Both the position numbers and the translations under genes were made by a program. Positions 33,487 through 41,182 of a DNA stretch of 58,755 nt are shown in pieces (the stretch's first letter is position 1; the number at the start of each line of letters is the position of its first letter). The stretch is from Rhodospirillales bacterium (GTDB taxonomy: Bacteria; Pseudomonadota; Alphaproteobacteria; Rhodospirillales; UBA2165). The notes under the pieces are model-generated. The model worked only from the letters and a program-made list of their open reading frames with translations, was not told the DNA's origin and ran no database searches. The DNA is taken from positions 1-58,755 of the forward strand of contig JAJECC010000145.1 of the NCBI GenBank assembly GCA_022822205.1, in the 5' to 3' direction.

Positions 33487-35061
33487 TCAGCCTAGGGCCT
33501 TCTGATTTCGAGCGAAAAAGACCGTGACGCCGATGGCCAGGAGAATGAACGCGACCGCAATCGGACTTTGAAACAAAAACCACGGGTTGGACCCGGTAGC
33601 GTCAAACGCCTGACGCATGGATTCCTCAAGCCGGTTGGCGAGGATAAAAGCGATAACGAACGGCAACACCGATATATCGAGCTTGCGCATCAAATAGCCG
33701 AGAAATCCGAAACCCAGAGTCACGTAGATGGCGAACATATTCGTTTCCTGCACATAGATCGCGGTCAGGGTGAGCAGGAGGACGATGGGCAGAAGACGCT
33801 GCTTGGGCACCTTCACCATGATGCCGGTTGCGCGCATGAAGACGCCGCCCAGGGTCCAGTTGAGAACGTTGGCGAAAATCATCATGGTGAACAGGCCAAA
33901 GGCAATCACCATCTCCGGGTTGACTTGATTTGGAATCAGCCGGAAAACGTCCGGCCCGGGGTTAAAGCCGCTGATGGTCTCGGTCGCGAGCACAATAAAC
34001 ACGGCGGCCACGTTGCCGGGAATACCAAGAGACAGGACGGGTATGAGATTGGCCCCCGATACCGCGCTGTTGGCCGCCTCGGTCGAGGCCACGCCCTCCG
34101 GCAGCCCGTCGCCGAAATTTCCGTCGCCCTTGTAGAATTTTCTGCCGGTGGCGTAGCCGAGCGTCGCCGCCAATGTCGAGCCGATACCCGGGAGCGCGCC
34201 AATCATCGTACCTATCGAGGCCGAGATGCCGATAAACGGCAAAATGCGGCGGATGTCCGCCCAATGGAGTTTGTTGTCGCCTGACTGCTCAATCTCGGCA
34301 ATCTCGGCCTTCTCCCGCATTTCACGCCACATGTCCTCAAGCGCCTTGAACACCTCGCCGATGATCAAAACGCCGAGAACCGCGCTGATGACAGGAAATC
34401 CGTTCCCCAGTTCCTCGATGCCAAGCGAAAGTCTCGGGTAGTTGTCCTGGCCCGTCGATACATAGGCGAAGAAAAGGCCCATCAAGGCCGCCAGCAAACC
34501 CTTCCAGACGTTCGCGCCCACAACCGCGGCAATGAAAGCAAGGGAGAGAATGATAAGCGCCGCCTTCTCGGGGAAATCCAGGAACCGTTCGACAAACACC
34601 GCGAGAAACGGTGCGCCGACGATTAGAACGATATCGGACACCGAATCCCCGGAAACGGAGGAGAAATGGGCTACGCGCAGCGCCTTTCCCGATTGACCGT
34701 TCCTGGTCATCGGGTACCCGTCGAAGGTGGTGAGCAACGAATCCGGCGTACCGGGGGTATTGAACAAAATGGCGGGCACGGCGCCGCCGAGCGTCGCACC
34801 CTTCATGATGCCTATCAGAAAGCCCAGAACGGGCAGCATGGCATCCACGTCGAAACCGAAGATGGAGACCAGGATGGGTAACGACACAGCCATGGCGAAG
34901 GGACCGCCAAGCCCGGGCGTGGCGCCGACCACGATGCCGCCGAGGAATCCGGAAAATACCATGGTAATGGTGATCGAGATCGGTATTCCCGCAATCGTCA
35001 GCACCGGATCCGCGCTGAAAACCGCGACGATGCCGAGCCAGATGTGATCAAGAAACCCCAT
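33487..35061 (-). CDS. tctA: Tripartite tricarboxylate transporter large permease
   Basis: A 524-residue inner-membrane protein of the TctA family with 11-12 transmembrane segments. Hallmarks are GVLIGEVFKALED-like central loops, GATPGLGGPFAMAVSLPILV at about 46-65, VPAILFNTPGTPDSLLTTFD (about 97-116) and the second repeat MIGALPGIGSTLAATLGYA. It starts nine bases after the tctB stop, and sulfatase 1 follows immediately. It forms the channel for the carboxylate-like compound bound by TctC. The base composition seems slightly lower in GC than the flanks. Confidence 0.95.
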   Translation of the reverse strand: MGFLDHIWLGIVAVFSADPVLTIAGIPISITITMVFSGFLGGIVVGATPGLGGPFAMAVSLPILVSIFGFDVDAMLPVLGFLIGIMKGATLGGAVPAILFNTPGTPDSLLTTFDGYPMTRNGQSGKALRVAHFSSVSGDSVSDIVLIVGAPFLAVFVERFLDFPEKAALIILSLAFIAAVVGANVWKGLLAALMGLFFAYVSTGQDNYPRLSLGIEELGNGFPVISAVLGVLIIGEVFKALEDMWREMREKAEIAEIEQSGDNKLHWADIRRILPFIGISASIGTMIGALPGIGSTLAATLGYATGRKFYKGDGNFGDGLPEGVASTEAANSAVSGANLIPVLSLGIPGNVAAVFIVLATETISGFNPGPDVFRLIPNQVNPEMVIAFGLFTMMIFANVLNWTLGGVFMRATGIMVKVPKQRLLPIVLLLTLTAIYVQETNMFAIYVTLGFGFLGYLMRKLDISVLPFVIAFILANRLEESMRQAFDATGSNPWFLFQSPIAVAFILLAIGVTVFFARNQKALG

Positions 35062-35070
35062 GGCCGGCGC

Positions 35071-35649
35071 CTATTGATCGCTATTTGGCGGCAAGAGGAG
35101 ATCGTCGAAGGGTACGTCGTACAGGACGACGAGGACGGCGACGGCGGCCAGCGCCACAACGCCCGAGGCCCGAGAAAAGCGGTTTTCCACGAGCGACGTG
35201 ACGCCAAATACCAATACGAAACCGCCCGTGACATAGCCCAGGTACTTATAGGGAACGGTATCGCGCAGCTGACGGTAGGTGCCGATATCATGGCCGAGGC
35301 CGTTGATGACATCGACGGTCAGGGGACCTACGTAAATCATCAACAGCAGTGAGACGACCAGAAGCCCGCCCAGGCGAAGGACAAACTTGAACGCGCTCCC
35401 GTCCAGGCCACGCGGCCGGCCCTCGGCCGCGCCTGGTCTCACGCACTCAAGCACGCCCATTATCAAACCGACCACCAACATGGCGGCAGCTACGAAAGTA
35501 GGCGCCATCGCGTCACCAATGGATATTTGGCGCCTGAATTTTTCTATTACCCCCGTTTCGATGTCGTTCGGAATCCAAACGCCAAGCGTCAAGGCGGCAA
35601 ATGCCGCGAAAAAGACGGCCAGCCCGATGGTCCAGCGATCACGGGACAT
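35071..35649 (-). CDS. tctB: Tripartite tricarboxylate transporter small permease
   Basis: A 192-residue TctB-family protein with four predicted membrane segments: IGLAVFFAAFAALTLGVW (about 8-25), AAAMLVVGLIMGVLECV, LGGLLVVSLLLMIYVG, and a C-terminal GVVALAAVAVLVVLYDV. It sits between tctC and tctA as expected and is needed for assembly of the transporter. The first membrane segment starts very near the N-terminus, with no signal peptide. Confidence 0.92.
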   Translation of the reverse strand: MSRDRWTIGLAVFFAAFAALTLGVWIPNDIETGVIEKFRRQISIGDAMAPTFVAAAMLVVGLIMGVLECVRPGAAEGRPRGLDGSAFKFVLRLGGLLVVSLLLMIYVGPLTVDVINGLGHDIGTYRQLRDTVPYKYLGYVTGGFVLVFGVTSLVENRFSRASGVVALAAVAVLVVLYDVPFDDLLLPPNSDQ

Positions 35650-35677
35650 GTTTTCTCCCGGATTTACGTCCCCCTGA

Positions 35678-35707
35678 ATCGGGGCGGGGTCCCTGCCCCG
35701 CCCCGAT
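35678..35707 (-). terminator. GC-rich stem-loop between tctC and tctB
   Basis: A perfect 12-bp stem (ATCGGGGCGGGG and CCCCGCCCCGAT) with a six-base loop, 12 bases after the tctC stop. No U-run follows. Like the hairpin after the liv binding-protein gene, it probably raises the ratio of receptor to membrane-subunit mRNA by partial termination or by blocking 3' decay. Confidence 0.6.
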
Positions 35708-35719
35708 CAGATTTCGAGC

Positions 35720-36682
35720 TTAGCTCGAAGCCTTAAGCAGCGCCTGTGACTCCTTGATCCCATCCTCGATCTGCTTTTCGAGTGCCGGTCCGGTAAAAAG
35801 CTGGGGGCCGCCAAACGCTTTACCGACGAAATCAGCCGCTTTGGTGGACTTGTCGTTCAACACGTCGGCAATGGCCTTGGCAATCTCCGCTTGGGCGTCC
35901 GCCGGAATGCCTTTCGGACCAAAAACCAGGAACTTGGATCCACCACGGAATGGTATGCCCAATTCGGCTAATGTCGGGGCATTGGGACTTACTTTGACGC
36001 GTTTGTCCTCGGCGGAGAGGAATTGAACCAATGTACCCGCCCTGACGGCCTTATTCTGAATCCCGGCGCCAAAACCGACATCGACATCGCCGGCGTTGAT
36101 GGCGTTCAGAACAGCGCGGCCGCCACGCAGAACAACTATATTGAATTTTACGCCATGTTTTTGACCCAGCAGGAAGGCGATATCGGTTAGCTTCTGGCCC
36201 ATGACCCCAATCTTGAGGGTCTTGCCCTTCGCCGCCTTCACCACATCATCCCAGGTTTTCCAACCCTTCTCGGTTTTGGCGTAAACTCCCATCTGCGAAC
36301 CGGCGGTCGTCGTAATGTAGGAGAAATCCTTGATTCCATAGCCGGGATTTTTGGTCGCGAGCATGTTGTAACCAAACGTCTGGTTCACCGCCATGCCGAT
36401 GGTGGTGCCATCGTTGGGCTGATCCTTAATCTTGCGGGCCAAAACGGCGCCGCCCTTGCCGGTGACATTGGAAGGAATGATCTTCCAGCCCTTGCGCTTC
36501 TCAAGCTCGGAAGCGATCAGTCGCGCCTGGGTATCCGCGCCGCCGCCGGCGGTAAAGGCGATCATGAAGTTGATCGGTCCCTTGGGTTTCCATTCCGCGG
36601 CCGCGGAACCGGCCGTCAGGCCGACGGCCGCCACGCCCAGCGCGGCGGAAACGAGAACTTTCTTGGCAGTCTTGAGGGTCAT
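35720..36682 (-). CDS. tctC: Tripartite tricarboxylate transporter substrate-binding protein
   Basis: A 320-residue periplasmic receptor (Bug/TctC family) from ATG 36682 with GGGAGGAA nine bases away. A Sec signal covers about 1-29 (KTAKKVLVSAALGVAAVGLT, cleavage near SAAA). The mature start WKPKGPINFMIAFTAGGGAD is the conserved ligand-binding opening. Bug proteins bind organic acids of widely different kinds, including aromatic acids, so the ligand cannot be named. Because a sulfatase follows in the operon and the operator is shared with two other sulfatase units, a sulfated or sulfonated carboxylic acid is my inference. Confidence 0.93.
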   Translation of the reverse strand: MTLKTAKKVLVSAALGVAAVGLTAGSAAAEWKPKGPINFMIAFTAGGGADTQARLIASELEKRKGWKIIPSNVTGKGGAVLARKIKDQPNDGTTIGMAVNQTFGYNMLATKNPGYGIKDFSYITTTAGSQMGVYAKTEKGWKTWDDVVKAAKGKTLKIGVMGQKLTDIAFLLGQKHGVKFNIVVLRGGRAVLNAINAGDVDVGFGAGIQNKAVRAGTLVQFLSAEDKRVKVSPNAPTLAELGIPFRGGSKFLVFGPKGIPADAQAEIAKAIADVLNDKSTKAADFVGKAFGGPQLFTGPALEKQIEDGIKESQALLKASS

Positions 36683-36731
36683 CTGACTTCCTCCCAGTTG
36701 AAAACAAGTTACGTGGTCGTTCCGGTTGAAT

Positions 36732-36749
36732 TAGTTGTTATAACAACTA
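36732..36749. promoter_or_regulatory. MarR operator candidate, site 1 (tctC promoter)
   Basis: The perfect 18-bp palindrome TAGTTGTTATAACAACTA, 50 bases before the tctC start. A near-identical copy lies in the marR promoter and a weaker one before sulfatase 3. Its left end overlaps the predicted -10 of the tctC promoter by four bases, so bound protein should block transcription. Operator identity is inferred from symmetry and recurrence. Confidence 0.75.
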
Positions 36750-36774
36750 TATTGATTTTCGGTTCGTGATGCAA
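36746..36774 (-). promoter_or_regulatory. Sigma-70-like promoter of tctC-tctB-tctA-sulfatase 1
   Basis: On the minus strand TTGCAT (36769-36774) and TATAGT (36746-36751) are spaced by exactly 17 bases, in a short AT-rich gap. Transcription would start near the far edge of the 36732-36749 palindrome and give a leader of about 55 bases before the tctC ATG. Confidence 0.6.
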
Positions 36775-36781
36775 GCGTTTC

Positions 36782-38131
36782 TCACCCCGGCGGCTCGTAC
36801 GGATCGAGGGTGCCGGGCGGGATGGGCGGATGCGCCTTCAGGCTTTCCCGGAAGTCGCGCACCATCTGCGAAATCGGCCCCATGACCCAGGAATTCAGGA
36901 TCGCCACATTGGTCTCTTCCTTGGGGTCCTGGATGAGGTTGAACAGGTACGGGGCTTCGAGTTTGCCCTTCCCCTCGTTGACTTCCGGCTCCCAGAAGAA
37001 ATGCAGCTTCCAGTCCCGCCACTTGGCCGCCCGCATGTCTTCCTTGATGAAGAAGACGAAGCCCTCGCGCGCGGAATGCGCCGCGCCTTCGAACAGAAAC
37101 GCGGTCTGGTCGATGCCGTCGACGGGCCGGTCGGCCGGTATGCCGCCGCCGGCGCCCGCGAGCTTGGCGAGGGTGACGTAAAAATCGGAGATATGGAGCA
37201 TCTCGTCGCTGACCGCGCCCGCCGGCACCTTGCCCGGCCAGCGCAGAATACACGGCACCCGAAGGCTGCCCTCCATCGCGGTGTGGTAGGTGCCCCGCCA
37301 GTAGCCCGCCGTCCCGCGCCAGGGGTCGCGAAACTCCGGGCCGTTGTCGGAAGCGAAGATCACCAGCGTATCGTCGGCGATCCCCAGCCGGCCGATCTCG
37401 TCCAGAATCTGCCCCACCCGGTGATCCAGTTCCACGAGGCTATCGGCCATCTCGCCGTGACCGGTGACGCCCTTGAAATCAGGGTGCGGCAGGTTGGGGA
37501 AGTGCATCTGGGTGACCGGCGCATACAGAAAGAACGGCTTTTCGTCCGCCACCGCCCTGCCCATGAAGTCCACGGAGCGCCGGACGATCTCGCCGTCGAT
37601 CAGCCGGCGGCTGTCCATGTCGAAGACCTGAAGGTCGCGGGACTCCTCGCCCGCCTTGCCTTCCATCAGGTGCGGGACCTGAACCACCCGGTCGTCGAAC
37701 CCCTGCGCCGTCGTGAAGTAGGCTTCGTTGAGGGTGCGCGGCAGGCCGTACCAATCGTCAAATCCGCGGGCATTCGGCAGGCGATGCGGGGCGTCCCCCA
37801 GGTGCCACTTGCCGTAATGGGCCGTCGCATAGCCCGCCCCGGAGATCAGCTCGGGCAGCAGCACCTCCCATTTGGTGAGGCCATGGGGCACGCCCGCCGG
37901 CATGGATTGATAAGCGCCGGTACGGATCGCGTGACGGCCGGTCATCAGGGCGGTCCGGGTCGGTACGCAATCGCTTTCGACGTTGAAGTTGGTGAGCCTG
38001 AGGCCCTCTTCGGCGAAGGCGTCGATCCTGGGCGTCGGCGCGCCGCGCAGGACCCCGCCCCCGTAGCAGCCAAGCTCGCCCCAACCAAGATTGTCGGCGA
38101 GAATAAGCACGATGTTCGGCCGCCCGCTCAT
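36782..38131 (-). CDS. Sulfatase 2 (type I, arylsulfatase-like)
   Basis: A 449-residue arylsulfatase-type enzyme without a signal peptide. The formylglycine motif is ESDCVPTRTALMTGRHAIRTG (Cys55). The N-terminal metal site reads LILADNLGWGELG, with Asp13 and Asn14 where many members have Asp-Asp. HYGKWHLGD and the FASDNGPEFRDPW block complete the active site. The start shares an ATGA junction with the marR stop, so regulator and enzyme are co-translated. It lies downstream of operator site 2 and directly upstream of the tctC promoter region. Confidence 0.9.
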   Translation of the reverse strand: MSGRPNIVLILADNLGWGELGCYGGGVLRGAPTPRIDAFAEEGLRLTNFNVESDCVPTRTALMTGRHAIRTGAYQSMPAGVPHGLTKWEVLLPELISGAGYATAHYGKWHLGDAPHRLPNARGFDDWYGLPRTLNEAYFTTAQGFDDRVVQVPHLMEGKAGEESRDLQVFDMDSRRLIDGEIVRRSVDFMGRAVADEKPFFLYAPVTQMHFPNLPHPDFKGVTGHGEMADSLVELDHRVGQILDEIGRLGIADDTLVIFASDNGPEFRDPWRGTAGYWRGTYHTAMEGSLRVPCILRWPGKVPAGAVSDEMLHISDFYVTLAKLAGAGGGIPADRPVDGIDQTAFLFEGAAHSAREGFVFFIKEDMRAAKWRDWKLHFFWEPEVNEGKGKLEAPYLFNLIQDPKEETNVAILNSWVMGPISQMVRDFRESLKAHPPIPPGTLDPYEPPG

Positions 38132-38622
38132 CCGCCGCCGGTCTCGCCGGTCTCGTCCAAAAGCGTTATTGCCTGGCCTTCCAACTTGCGGAGCAGGCGA
38201 TCGAACTCTCTCCGCTCCGCCGCCGTCAGCACGCTGATCAGCCGGTCCTGCCTGTCCTGGGACGTGGCGGACATCGCGTCGTAGAGCGATCGGCCTTCAG
38301 GGGTGAGTTCGACGACCATCCGCCGCCGGTCCGCCGCATCCGGCGTCCGGCGGACCAGTCTCCGGTCGATAAGACGCTGGACCGCCCTCGAGACATTGCT
38401 CTTGTCCATCACCGTCTCTTCGGAAATCCGGCTGGCGCTCATCGGCCCGCCGTGTCCCAGGGGCGCCAACGTCCGCCACTCCACCGACGTCATCCCGAAT
38501 TTGTTCCCGTACGTGCGGGTCGCCCAAAGGGTCAGGCGGTTGGACAGGAGCGAGAAACGGTAAGACAAGATATTCCGCAGCTCGAATTTCTCCGGCCCCG
38601 CCGGTGCCGCCAAATCGTCCAT
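38128..38622 (-). CDS. MarR family transcriptional regulator (candidate master of the sulfatase/TTT regulon)
   Basis: A 164-residue winged-helix regulator. The start chosen is ATG 38622, seven bases after GGGAGGCGG. The DNA-binding domain covers about 55-105: SASRISEETVMDKSNVSRAV is the recognition helix region, and RRTPDAADRRRMVVELTPEG is the wing with the DxRxR motif. The flanking N- and C-terminal helices form the dimer and effector pocket. It is first in an operon with sulfatase 2 and divergent from the ComA-like gene. The palindrome between them is the likely autoregulatory operator, and matching palindromes precede tctC and sulfatase 3. Confidence 0.9.
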   Translation of the reverse strand: MDDLAAPAGPEKFELRNILSYRFSLLSNRLTLWATRTYGNKFGMTSVEWRTLAPLGHGGPMSASRISEETVMDKSNVSRAVQRLIDRRLVRRTPDAADRRRMVVELTPEGRSLYDAMSATSQDRQDRLISVLTAAERREFDRLLRKLEGQAITLLDETGETGGG

Positions 38623-38658
38623 GTAAACGCCGCCTCCCACCGGAAATCATCTCAAATT

Positions 38659-38678
38659 TTAGTTGCTATAACAACTAA
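38659..38678. promoter_or_regulatory. MarR operator candidate, site 2 (marR/comA-like divergent promoter)
   Basis: TTAGTTGCTATAACAACTAA, a 20-bp palindrome with one mismatched pair, 37 bases before marR and 51 before the ComA-like gene. It matches site 1 at 17 of 18 positions. Its central place in a 106-base divergent region suggests control of both directions. Confidence 0.75.
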
Positions 38679-38728
38679 GATTTGAAAACGTTTGGACCGG
38701 ATGGCTCAGACCGGGAAGAGGCGCGACG

Positions 38729-39523
38729 ATGGCTGACACGGCATTTGACTTCATTGACTTCCCCATGCGCCCGTCCAAGCCGCGTCGCGACGGGCTGACC
38801 ATGATGATCGATTGGGGCCTGCCCCTCGCCCTCCAGACCGATGTGGTGGCGGGAGCAAACCGGTACATCGATATGGCCAAGATCGCGGGCACCATCGCCG
38901 GCGTGATGCCCCGCGGGTTGCTGGAGGAAAAAATCGCCGCCTACAGGTCCGCCGGCATCAGCACGTCGCAAGGCGGGTTGTTTACGGAGATGGCCTATAT
39001 GCAGGGAAAAATCGAACCCTTCTTCGAGCGCATCGCCGAAGTGGGTTTCGATGCGGTCGAAATCTCGGACAATCTGCTGAGCTGGAGCCTTGACGACAAG
39101 GAACGGACGATTCGGCTGGCGATCGAGGAATTCGGACTGAAAGTCCTCGGCGAGGTGGGCCGCAAGGATGCGGCCATGGACGACGACGCCTTGCTCGAGG
39201 ACCTTCGCATCACCGTGGATGCCGGCGCCACGTCGGTCTTCGTGGAGGCGTACGAGCTGTTCGCGGGCGATTCCATTCGCGAGGACCTGATCGCGAAGAT
39301 CGCCGGGCGGCACCCTTCGGACACCATCATCTACGAACTGCCGGTGGTCGTCCTGCCCGGGGTCACGCGCGAGTTCAAGCACAAGGTCGCGGTGTGGATG
39401 GTGGATGCGTTCGGCTCCAACGTCAATCTGGCCAACGTGGAGTGGGACGAGATCTGGATGACGGAAATCATCCGGCGCCGCGGCGCCGACAACCTCGAAG
39501 AACCGGATAATACCCAGGCCTAG
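38729..39523 (+). CDS. Divergent phosphosulfolactate synthase (ComA) family protein
   Basis: A 264-residue barrel protein of the ComA family, whose founding member adds sulfite to phosphoenolpyruvate to make phosphosulfolactate for coenzyme M. Conserved blocks: RRDGLTMMIDWGLP (about 21-34), YIDMAKIAG, GGLFTEMAYMQGK, EVGFDAVEISDN, EVGRKDAAMDD, and FGSNVNLANVEWDEI. Where methanogen ComA reads IDKGL, EISDG and EGRESG, this protein has IDWGL, EISDN and EAYELFAG, so part of the phosphate/sulfonate pocket has changed. A bacterium without coenzyme M genes here probably uses it for another sulfite or sulfonate reaction. It is divergent from marR-sulfatase 2 across operator site 2. Confidence 0.82.
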   Translation: MADTAFDFIDFPMRPSKPRRDGLTMMIDWGLPLALQTDVVAGANRYIDMAKIAGTIAGVMPRGLLEEKIAAYRSAGISTSQGGLFTEMAYMQGKIEPFFERIAEVGFDAVEISDNLLSWSLDDKERTIRLAIEEFGLKVLGEVGRKDAAMDDDALLEDLRITVDAGATSVFVEAYELFAGDSIREDLIAKIAGRHPSDTIIYELPVVVLPGVTREFKHKVAVWMVDAFGSNVNLANVEWDEIWMTEIIRRRGADNLEEPDNTQA

Positions 39524-39631
39524 GGTCCGGCCTCGATTGAGCCGCCATAGGAGTGTCGCGGCGATGAAGACGGCGCTGGGCGAGGGGGAATTTCCATATC
39601 ACCCTCAACCCGGCCCCCTGTAGACGTCACG

Positions 39632-41059
39632 TCAACGGACCTGATAGGCGACGACTGGCGGCGACCCTATCCGTTGCGCGGCTGATCCGATCACCTTCTC
39701 AACCGCCATGGCGCACGCCAGGAGTTTTTCTTCCTCCCCGCCCAAAGCGATCAGTTGGAGGCCGACCGGCATGCCGTCGGAGTCCAAACCCACCGGCATG
39801 GAGATGGCGCATTGGCCCAGGAAATTTGCAGGGCACGTATTTCTGGCACCTATGACGTGCGGCACGTCAGGATCGAGCACCGGTTTTCCATCGGCCAGAA
39901 CGGGCGGGGAAATCGGTACGGTCGGGGCCAGGATGACATCCACGTTGTCGAAGTTGGACCGTGACTGGCGGCGTAGTTCGGAGAGCCACCTCTCAAGTTT
40001 GAGATAGTCGACCGATTTTTGACCACTCCCCATTTCCAGCCGGCTTTTAAGTCCCGGATCTACTTGTTCCCGCCAATTCGGCACCTCTCGATCAAGAAAC
40101 GCCAGCAGTTCATTGTTTGGCATGCCGCCCTGCATGACGACCGACAACAATGCCGCTGTTTCAGAACTGGGTGCATCGACTATTTTCGCTCCTGCATTTT
40201 TGAGCTCTGAAATCGCGCGCTCCACAACGTCCGATATGTTTAACGCGCAGTCCTCCCAGAAGCACGGGTCGGCAATACCGAGCGTTACCTCGTCAATGGC
40301 CGCTCTACCTAAATTTTCCAACAACGAGAGCGGGGCTGTATCGTGCCTCGAATCCATGGCCGCGAATATGTACGCGGCATCGACAACGCTCCGTGCAAGA
40401 GGTCCGGGAGTGTCCTGCGAACGCCGAAGAGGAACTATCCCCTCCGCCGACCATCGCCCAAAGGTTAACTTTAGGCCGACGACACCGGTCATGGACGCCG
40501 GGATGCGCACCGATCCCATGGTATCCGTGCCAAATGCCGCGACGGCGGAACCTTCCCACAAACTGACGCCTGCGCCACTGGAGGACCCGCCCGGTCCCCG
40601 GTGATTGTGAGCGTCCCACGGATTCCAGGGGGCTCCCCAATGAATATTGTCGCCAATGCCGCCCGCGGCAAACTCGACGGTATGAGTCTTGCCCGTAATG
40701 ACGCCCAATTGAGATTTTATTCGTTTTACGACAGGCCCTTCCTTTTCCCATTTGTCCGCCATGGGTTTCGCCGATCCACCATATGTCGGAAACCCTTCAA
40801 CGCCATACAAATCCTTGATCGAGATCGGGAGTCCTTGAAGCGGGCCAAGGTCGTATCCGCCGGCAAAGCAGGCGTCCGCGGCGATGGCTGCTTCTCGCGT
40901 CAGTTCGGGATTCCAAGTGAGATAGGGGTTGAGCTTTTCGCCGTATTTTTCATGGCGGCCGATGGCGTATTCCGTAAGAGCTTCGGAAGTCGTGCCCCCG
41001 CTACGCAAGACCTCGGCAATTTCAGCCAGCGGTTTGTCTAAAATATCGTCAGATACCAT
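39632..41059 (-). CDS. Amidase signature family amidase
   Basis: A 475-residue amidase with the Ser-Ser-Lys triad: Lys82 (LPISIKDLYG), the cis-Ser in GPGGSSSGAG (about 156-164), and nucleophile Ser183 in GTDTMGSVRIPA. The family normally has TDTGGS; here Met replaces the first Gly. It hydrolyses an amide to acid and ammonia; the substrate is unknown. The local base composition and codon use look less GC-rich than the flanking sulfatases, which may mean later acquisition. The promoter region contains only a degenerate match to the MarR palindrome (41104-41115), which I do not count. Confidence 0.88.
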   Translation of the reverse strand: MVSDDILDKPLAEIAEVLRSGGTTSEALTEYAIGRHEKYGEKLNPYLTWNPELTREAAIAADACFAGGYDLGPLQGLPISIKDLYGVEGFPTYGGSAKPMADKWEKEGPVVKRIKSQLGVITGKTHTVEFAAGGIGDNIHWGAPWNPWDAHNHRGPGGSSSGAGVSLWEGSAVAAFGTDTMGSVRIPASMTGVVGLKLTFGRWSAEGIVPLRRSQDTPGPLARSVVDAAYIFAAMDSRHDTAPLSLLENLGRAAIDEVTLGIADPCFWEDCALNISDVVERAISELKNAGAKIVDAPSSETAALLSVVMQGGMPNNELLAFLDREVPNWREQVDPGLKSRLEMGSGQKSVDYLKLERWLSELRRQSRSNFDNVDVILAPTVPISPPVLADGKPVLDPDVPHVIGARNTCPANFLGQCAISMPVGLDSDGMPVGLQLIALGGEEEKLLACAMAVEKVIGSAAQRIGSPPVVAYQVR

Positions 41060-41182
41060 CTCGGGCTCTCGGTTGCTCTCTCAGGCGACAGGCGGGCTTG
41101 CGCTTGTCACAACAATCTATCCTTTCCGAAATGTGAACAAGCTTCGTCGCTAGCCTTGATCCGCCCTGATCGAGTAGAAACC

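Noticed and set aside
41104..41115. TTGTCACAACAA before the amidase as a fourth MarR operator
   Set aside because: Only 10 of 18 positions match the palindrome, and the outer bases do not fit.
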